From: Syntrophomonas sp. UBA5432
Lineage (GTDB): Bacteria; Bacillota; Syntrophomonadia; Syntrophomonadales; Syntrophomonadaceae
NCBI GenBank assembly: GCA_002424365.1
Contig: DIRQ01000049.1
Span: 1 to 12,687 of the forward strand
DNA length: 12,687 nucleotides
Direction: 5' to 3'
Under the pieces are notes generated by a model, which worked only from the letters and a program-made list of their open reading frames with translations, did no database searches and was not told the DNA's origin. The position numbers and the translations under genes were made by a program. This document shows, piece after piece, positions 8,498-12,687 of the stretch (positions within the stretch are counted from its first letter, which is position 1; each line of letters begins with the position of its first letter).

Positions 8498-8965
8498 ATG
8501 GAAGAGACAGTAAACCTTTACTATCAAGGCTCATATAGCCAGGATAATGAAATTCAGGTAGTAGCATTTAACCTGGGAAAAGAAGAATACGCAGTTGATA
8601 TCCTTAACGTTCAGGACATAAACCGGCTTTTAGATATAACCCGGGTACCCAGGTCGGAAAGTTATATCGAAGGGATAGTAAATCTCAGGGGTAACATCAT
8701 TCCCATTATAAATCTACATAAAAGATTTAATTTGCAATCAGAGGGAAATGAAGAGGATAAGCGGATTATTGTTTTCCAGTTTAATGATCTTAAAGTTGGA
8801 ATTATTGTAGATGAAGTTTCTGAAGTATTACATCTGAAAAAAGAAGATATAGAAGAAACAGGAAAAGTCTATAGCTCAATAAATGCAGAGCATATAAAAG
8901 GTATTGCCAAGGTGAACAACAGGTTACTAATTCTGCTGGATTTACTAAAAATAATGGAACAGTAA
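8498..8965 (+). CDS. cheW: Chemotaxis coupling protein CheW
   Basis: CheW bridges chemoreceptors and the P5 domain of CheA in the signalling array. The 155 residues match the family length (B. subtilis CheW is about 156). After a non-conserved head of about 17 residues, the two-subdomain SH3-like fold is recognisable: VVAFNLGKEEYAVDILNVQDI (about 21-41), the TRVPRSESYIEGIVNLRGNIIPIINL block (48-73) with the conserved NLRG turn at 62-65, and VGIIVDEVSEVLHL (100-113). The closing strand IAKVNNRLLILLDLLKIM (136-153) ends the fold. The start ATG follows an unbroken run of G (8486-8492) as a strong ribosome site. It lies between cheA and cheC, so its dose is probably tied to that of CheA by co-transcription. 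An N-terminal CheW domain of a CheV-type protein is ruled out because there is no receiver domain. Confidence 0.97.
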   Translation: MEETVNLYYQGSYSQDNEIQVVAFNLGKEEYAVDILNVQDINRLLDITRVPRSESYIEGIVNLRGNIIPIINLHKRFNLQSEGNEEDKRIIVFQFNDLKVGIIVDEVSEVLHLKKEDIEETGKVYSSINAEHIKGIAKVNNRLLILLDLLKIMEQ

Positions 8966-8988
8966 AAATATTAGGCAGGTGAAAAAAG

Positions 8989-9612
8989 GTGGAAGATTTC
9001 ACACAGCTATCCGGTTTGCAGCTGGACGCACTGAAGGAAATTGGGAATATTGGGGCGGGAAATGCGGCAACGGCGCTGGCGCAGATGGTTCAGACTAAAA
9101 TTGATATGACCGTACCCCGCGTGAGTATTCTTCCCTTTGCTGACGTACCTGAAATTTTAGGTGGAGCTGATGCTCATGTAGTAGGCATTTATTTTACTGT
9201 AACTGGACCAGCACCTACCGGCATATTATTCATACTTACGGCTGAAAAGGCCGGATTATTAGTTGATATGCTACTGCAAAGAAAAACTGGTGAGACTGAT
9301 ATATATAACCTTAGTGATATGGAAATATCTGCTATGATGGAATTAGGAAACATACTATCGGCTACGTACCTTAATGCTATGTCCGAGTTTACTCAACTAA
9401 CTTTTATTCCTTCGGTACCAGCTTTGGGTATGGATATGGCAGGAGCAATTTTAGATGCTATACTGGCTCAATTTGGGGAAATTGCGGATCATGTACTATT
9501 GCTGGAAACTGATTTCACCAAAGATGAAGATGAAGTTGTCGGCCATTTTTTTCTATTACCGGAACCAGGTTCCTTGCAAACAATTTTAACCGCACTTGGG
9601 GTGAGTTATTGA
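8989..9612 (+). CDS. cheC: CheY-P phosphatase CheC
   Basis: CheC dephosphorylates CheY-P and binds CheD, and the exchange of CheD between CheC and receptors gives feedback adaptation in Bacillus and Thermotoga. The protein has 207 residues and the internally duplicated CheC/FliY/CheX fold. Both phosphatase signatures are kept: E17 and N20 in LKEIGNIGAGNAATAL, and E118 and N121 in MMELGNILSATYLNA, each fitting the ExxN pattern on the active helices. The motif VPALGMDMAGAILDAILAQF (143-162) fits the region that contacts CheD. There is no N-terminal FliM-like or C-terminal FliN-like domain, so this is CheC rather than FliY, and the length and two-site layout exclude CheX. The start is a GTG, supported by AGGTG at 8977-8981 with 7-8 bases spacing. 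The TGA overlaps the cheD start (TGATG), fitting balanced production of the two partners. Confidence 0.96.
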   Translation: MEDFTQLSGLQLDALKEIGNIGAGNAATALAQMVQTKIDMTVPRVSILPFADVPEILGGADAHVVGIYFTVTGPAPTGILFILTAEKAGLLVDMLLQRKTGETDIYNLSDMEISAMMELGNILSATYLNAMSEFTQLTFIPSVPALGMDMAGAILDAILAQFGEIADHVLLLETDFTKDEDEVVGHFFLLPEPGSLQTILTALGVSY

Positions 9613-10097
9613 TGTCGAAAATTATCCAGGTTGGGATGGCAGATTTAAAAATAACCAGAGCGCCGGATCGGCTTATGACAGCAGGGCTAGGGTCATGTAT
9701 CGGTATTTGTATTTTTGACCGATCCATAAAGCTGGGTAGCCTGGCTCATATAATGTTACCGTCCAGTTTACAGGCTAAAAACTCTGAGAATAAGGCCAAA
9801 TTTGCTGATACTGCCATAGAGGTAGTCCTGGATATGATGTTAAAGAATGGTGCTAACCGTCACCGTCTGCAAGCTAAGATTGCCGGCGGAGCTCAGATGT
9901 TTAAATTTTCCGGAGAAAGCGATATTATGAAAATTGGGGAACGGAATGCTACAGCCGTAGAAGAAAATTTGCATAAGTACCGCATTCCTTTATTAGCTCG
10001 AGATACTGGTGGAAATTATGGTCGTACTATTACCTTTGACCCCGAAACAGGTGATTTACTAGTAAGAACCATAGGACATGGGGAGAGAATCATTTAA
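9612..10097 (+). CDS. cheD: Chemoreceptor glutamine deamidase CheD
   Basis: CheD converts specific receptor glutamines to glutamates and, bound to CheC, raises CheY-P phosphatase activity. From ATG 9612 it has 161 residues, normal for the family. The catalytic set known from Thermotoga maritima CheD is recognisable: T23, C29 in the signature TAGLGSCIGI, and H46 in LGSLAHIMLP. Further conserved blocks are IAGGAQMF (90-97), IGERNATAVEE (108-118), DTGGNYGRTI (131-140) and the C-terminal DPETGDLLVRTI (143-154). An in-frame TTG one codon upstream (9609) gives an alternative start, but ATG 9612 has the better spacing (7 bases) from GGGGTGA at 9598-9604 and makes the usual TGATG coupling with cheC. 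Its stop overlaps sigD by one base. All catalytic residues are present, so it should be active. Confidence 0.96.
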   Translation: MSKIIQVGMADLKITRAPDRLMTAGLGSCIGICIFDRSIKLGSLAHIMLPSSLQAKNSENKAKFADTAIEVVLDMMLKNGANRHRLQAKIAGGAQMFKFSGESDIMKIGERNATAVEENLHKYRIPLLARDTGGNYGRTITFDPETGDLLVRTIGHGERII

Positions 10098-10870
10098 TGA
10101 GTACAGATATGAGCATGACTTGGGTTCAATACAAAGAAAAAAACGACATTGAAGCCCGGGATGGTCTTATCATCCACTATGCTCATTTGGTAAAATATGT
10201 TGCTAACCGACTTGCTATCAACCTTTCCTCAGTAGTGGAGGTAGACGAACTTATTTCTTATGGAATTGAAGGACTTATTGATGCAATTGAAAAATATGAT
10301 CATAAGCGAAATATTAAATTTGAAACCTATGCTATTACCAGAGTTCGGGGGTCTATGATTGATGGACTGCGATCTATGGATTGGGTACCAGTATCAGTAC
10401 GACAAAAGAGCAAAGAGTTGGAAAGAATATATACAAAGCTAGAAAGAGAACTGGGCCGTGCTGCTACTGATATAGAGGTAGCCCAAGAAATGGGTATTAC
10501 TATTAACGAATTAGCCAACCTCTTAAAGGAGGTTGCGGCAAACACGATAATATCATTGGATGATTTTATACCAGGCGATGATGGTAATGATAAAAAGAAG
10601 CGCATAGTAGATCTTCTTGAAGACTATAATGCTGGCGATGCTCTGGAATTACTGGAACTTTCTGAAGTAAAAGAATTACTGGCAAAAACCATATCTCGAC
10701 TGCCACAAAAAGAAAAAACGGTAGTTTATCTGTATTATTATGAAGGATTGACCTTGAAGGAGATAGGCATGGTACTCGGTTTATCCGAATCCAGAATATC
10801 TCAATTACACACCAAGGCTATTCTAAGGTTAAGGGGAAGTCTTAGTAAAAAGAAGAACCTGGTTTTATAG
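10097..10870 (+). CDS. sigD: Motility RNA polymerase sigma factor SigD/FliA (sigma-28)
   Basis: This group 3 sigma-70 factor directs transcription of late flagellar, motor and chemotaxis genes and is normally held by the anti-sigma factor FlgM, which is not in this window. It has 257 residues (B. subtilis SigD is 254). The region 2 core runs over about 24-102, with region 2.2 VDELISYGIEGLIDAIEKYD (49-68) and regions 2.3/2.4 FETYAITRVRGSMIDGLRSM (75-94) followed by DWVPVSVR (95-102). Region 3 (about 103-170) includes LGRAATDIEVAQEMGI. Region 4 (about 190-250) ends with the -35 helix-turn-helix LTLKEIGMVLGLSESRISQL (218-237). WhiG of actinobacteria is related, but the fla/che neighbours decide for SigD. 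ATG 10097 overlaps the cheD stop (TAATG), with GGGGAG at 10080-10085. Position near the 3' end of the operon is as in B. subtilis, where it makes SigD level depend on read-through. Confidence 0.97.
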   Translation: MSTDMSMTWVQYKEKNDIEARDGLIIHYAHLVKYVANRLAINLSSVVEVDELISYGIEGLIDAIEKYDHKRNIKFETYAITRVRGSMIDGLRSMDWVPVSVRQKSKELERIYTKLERELGRAATDIEVAQEMGITINELANLLKEVAANTIISLDDFIPGDDGNDKKKRIVDLLEDYNAGDALELLELSEVKELLAKTISRLPQKEKTVVYLYYYEGLTLKEIGMVLGLSESRISQLHTKAILRLRGSLSKKKNLVL

Positions 10871-10885
10871 GTTGGGGGGAAGCTT

Positions 10886-12292
10886 ATGACAGAAAACCAG
10901 TATAGCATTGATGGAAAAGCTAATATTATAGTTGAAAGAGATTTGTTAAAAGCCTATCTTGAAGTTGTTCCTCCTGCAGGTGGAGGAAATCCCTGTAATA
11001 TGGAAATGGTAAAACAGACCTTGGCCGAGAAAAACATCAGCTATGGTATTAGTGAGGACAGTATCAAGGAAGCTCTGGAAGAAGAGAACTGGGGTTATAA
11101 AATTCTAGTAGCTGAAGGAAAAGCACCTGTAAACGGCAGGGATGCTAAACTCATTTATAAATTTCCGTTACCCTCGGAACGGATAGGTCCCAAAATAGAT
11201 GAGACAGGTAAAGTAAATTACCATGATCTGGGGCTAATATATAATGTAAAAATGGGTGAACTGCTGGTAGAGAAAATACCAGGTGATGATGGAATTCCAG
11301 GTACTAGTGTGCTGGGAACAGAAATCCCGGCCAAAAAAGGTAAGGATATCCGGTTACCAAGGGGGAGTAATACTGTTGCAGATGAAGACGAACTAAATTT
11401 GTATGCCACTATAGATGGTCATGTTACTACAGTAGATAACAAGGTAATGGTAAACCCTGTACTTACTATTGCCGGGGATGTTGATTATTCAACTGGTGAT
11501 GTAGATTTTGTTGGTAATGTCTCTATAAGCGGAAATATAAATTCCGGATTTAAGGTAAACTCAGGTGGCGATGTTGAAGTACGGGGATTTATTGAAGGAG
11601 CAGAAGTTACGGCTGCTGGTAGTATCATGGTTCGGGGCGGAATTACCGGTTGTATGAAAACGCTAATTAAGGCCAGAGATAGTATATATGCTCATTTCGT
11701 AGAAAATTCCCGGCTAGATGCAGGTAGAGATGTAATAGTTAGAGAAGCTATCATGCAATCCTTTATAAAAGCGGGTGGTAACATTAAAGTAAGTGACCGC
11801 AGAGCTCTAATTGTAGGTGGAACCGTTCAGGCCGGTCGAGAAGTAGAGGCCAAAGTTATAGGCTCCCGGTTGGCTACTCAGACTATAGTAGAGGTAGGGG
11901 TCAACCCGCACTTGAGGGATGAGTACCACACGTTAACCAGGGAAAAAGATGAAAAAAAGAAAACTATGGATATTATTAATCACAATTTGCAAATGTTTCA
12001 GAGAAGTGGAATATCTCCGGAAAACCTAAGCGAAAAGAGGAAAATAGAGCTAATTAAGATGTTGGATAGTCTGAAAAGCTTGCGCCAGGAATTGGAACAG
12101 ATAACGGAAAGAATAATAATTATTGAAAATCAATTTCAAAAGATACAGGCTGCTAAAGTAAGGGTACTGGAGACAGTATATCCCGGAGTTCGTATTAGTA
12201 TTGGCCAGTCCATATATATAGTAAACGATCCAATTAGGTACTCCGAATTTATATTGGATCAGGGAGAAGTGAGGTTGACATCGTTGCGTTAA
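10886..12292 (+). CDS. fapA: FapA/DUF342 family protein (flagellar assembly protein A-like)
   Basis: This 468-residue protein belongs to the DUF342/FapA family, often encoded beside flagellar genes. In Vibrio vulnificus FapA affects flagellar assembly and is bound by the sugar-transport protein EIIA-Glc; whether that applies here is unknown. The N-terminal domain (about 10-190) has the family blocks AEGKAPVNGRDAKLIYKF (76-93) and GDDGIPGTSVLGTEIPAKKG (133-152). A Gly/Val-rich region (about 193-335, IAGDVDYSTGDVDFVGNVSI and later repeats of G-x-V/I turns) looks like a right-handed parallel beta-helix. A charged alpha-helical, probably coiled-coil segment (about 342-425) follows, and a short beta tail (430-468) with VYPGVRISIGQSIYIV ends it. 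No signal peptide or membrane segment, so it is probably cytoplasmic. ATG 10886 has a G-run ribosome site at about 10874-10879, 15 bases after sigD. Family call is firm; role here is inferred from position. Confidence 0.9.
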   Translation: MTENQYSIDGKANIIVERDLLKAYLEVVPPAGGGNPCNMEMVKQTLAEKNISYGISEDSIKEALEEENWGYKILVAEGKAPVNGRDAKLIYKFPLPSERIGPKIDETGKVNYHDLGLIYNVKMGELLVEKIPGDDGIPGTSVLGTEIPAKKGKDIRLPRGSNTVADEDELNLYATIDGHVTTVDNKVMVNPVLTIAGDVDYSTGDVDFVGNVSISGNINSGFKVNSGGDVEVRGFIEGAEVTAAGSIMVRGGITGCMKTLIKARDSIYAHFVENSRLDAGRDVIVREAIMQSFIKAGGNIKVSDRRALIVGGTVQAGREVEAKVIGSRLATQTIVEVGVNPHLRDEYHTLTREKDEKKKTMDIINHNLQMFQRSGISPENLSEKRKIELIKMLDSLKSLRQELEQITERIIIIENQFQKIQAAKVRVLETVYPGVRISIGQSIYIVNDPIRYSEFILDQGEVRLTSLR

Positions 12293-12310
12293 AATGAAGG
12301 GAAGACCATT

Positions 12311-12631
12311 ATGACTATTAAAAGCGTTGATATGCAGGTTTTAGTTCAAAAAGTTGGTGATGTGGCGAAGGTACAGCAAGCTCAGCAGACAGGACATAAT
12401 CATCGACAGGAAGAATTTATCAAAAACATAAATGAACAAACTGACCGGTACACTAAAACGGTTAATAAGTCCCTGCATAGTCAACATAAAAAAGTTAATG
12501 AAAAAGAGGAGAAAGAAGAAGAATCTAGAAAAGGACATAAAGATAGCAACAAAAGGGAAAATAGGGAATCTACTGATAACAAAACGAATAGTAAGAATGA
12601 AAGTGGAAGCAAACTGGACATCATTGTTTAG
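12311..12631 (+). CDS. Small highly charged protein of unknown function after fapA
   Basis: I do not assign a function to this 106-residue protein. It has an orderly N-terminal part (1-53, MTIKSVDMQVLVQKVGDVAK at the start, then Q-rich helix-prone sequence with VQQAQQ and FIKNINEQTDRYTKTVN). A very hydrophilic Lys/Glu/Asn/Ser tract follows (54-101) that is probably disordered. The protein ends in a short hydrophobic tail, KLDIIV (101-106). A structured head, variable linker and conserved hydrophobic end is a pattern of adaptor-like proteins. There is no signal peptide, membrane helix or cysteine. It is likely real: ATG 12311 has a GAAGGGAAG ribosome site (12296-12304), it follows fapA by 18 bases on the same strand, and its frame stays open to a TAG at 12629. 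In B. subtilis the gene after sigD is swrB (ylxL), but I see no SwrB-like N-terminal membrane segment, so that equation is not supported. Confidence 0.8.
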   Translation: MTIKSVDMQVLVQKVGDVAKVQQAQQTGHNHRQEEFIKNINEQTDRYTKTVNKSLHSQHKKVNEKEEKEEESRKGHKDSNKRENRESTDNKTNSKNESGSKLDIIV

Positions 12632-12687
12632 GATATAGACCCAGGGAATAGACACGATAACGTACCCATAGGGCACATCCCCAAGGG
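12632..12687 (+). other. Gene-free 3' tail with short G/C runs, possible edge of a palindromic repeat
   Basis: These 56 bases run to the right edge and hold no start codon with a usable ribosome site. They contain closely spaced C-run/G-run pairs: GACCCAGGG near 12639-12647, CCCATAGGG at about 12665-12673 and GGGCACATCCCC at about 12671-12682, followed by AAGGG. Each can form only a 3-4 bp hairpin, and no T-run follows inside the window, so this is not a convincing terminator. The pattern recalls dispersed palindromic (REP-like) elements of some Clostridia, but the element is cut by the edge. Confidence 0.25.

Noticed and set aside
12432..12638. Plus-strand 68-residue ORF in another frame inside the small charged protein
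   Set aside because: It lies wholly within the better-supported 12311-12631 gene apart from its end, has poly-Lys composition and no ribosome site.
12341..12676. Minus-strand ORF of 111 residues, hydrophobic, opposite the small charged protein
   Set aside because: Its Phe/Leu-rich composition is what the reverse complement of a Lys/Glu/Asn-rich coding tract gives. It has no evident ribosome site, and the plus-strand gene fits the operon.
12632..12687. Rho-independent terminator or c-di-GMP riboswitch at the 3' end
   Set aside because: Hairpins are only 3-4 bp with no T-run, and none of the conserved riboswitch core sequences is seen in the 56 bases available.

Overview
The window is a single, tightly packed, entirely plus-strand block of flagellar and chemotaxis genes. 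Gene content and order are of the Gram-positive fla/che type: flhB-flhA-flhF-flhG-[PilZ gene]-cheB-cheA-cheW-cheC-cheD-sigD-fapA-[small ORF]. Together with AT-rich coding sequence, strong AGGAGG/GGGGG-type ribosome binding sites and a CheC/CheD adaptation pair, this points to a motile member of the Bacillota. Class Clostridia (for example a Syntrophomonas- or Peptococcaceae-like lineage) is an inference from overall resemblance, not a sequence match.

Layout. Positions 1-494 hold the C-terminal part of FlhB, cut by the left edge. Positions 511-2574 encode FlhA, so the left side carries two core components of the flagellar type III export gate. Positions 2571-4651 encode FlhF and FlhG, the SRP-type GTPase and MinD-type ATPase that set flagellar position and number. 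A YcgR-like PilZ protein (4674-5327) links the locus to cyclic-di-GMP. Next comes the chemotaxis set: CheB methylesterase (5346-6419), CheA kinase (start revised to 6464, ends 8485), CheW coupling protein (8498-8965), CheC phosphatase (8989-9612) and CheD deamidase (start revised to 9612, ends 10097). SigD/FliA, the motility sigma factor (10097-10870), follows. A FapA/DUF342 protein (10886-12292) and a 106-residue charged protein of unknown function (12311-12631) close the block.

The genes work as one unit. Gaps run from short overlaps (ATGA, TAATG and TGATG junctions at four places) to about 44 bases, and I see no convincing internal promoter or terminator, so a long polycistronic message is likely. 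FlhF/FlhG place the export apparatus to which FlhA/FlhB belong. CheA/CheW pass receptor signals to CheB and to a CheY that is not in this window. CheC/CheD provide the phosphatase/deamidase adaptation branch known from Bacillus and Thermotoga. SigD would turn on the late flagellar genes, probably held in check by a FlgM encoded elsewhere.

I do not see a previously undescribed multi-gene system here. The least explained items are the 106-residue protein at the 3' end and a short G/C-run tail (12632-12687) that might be the edge of a dispersed palindromic repeat. No stretch over 300 bases lacks a gene, and no RNA gene, CRISPR array or insertion sequence was seen.
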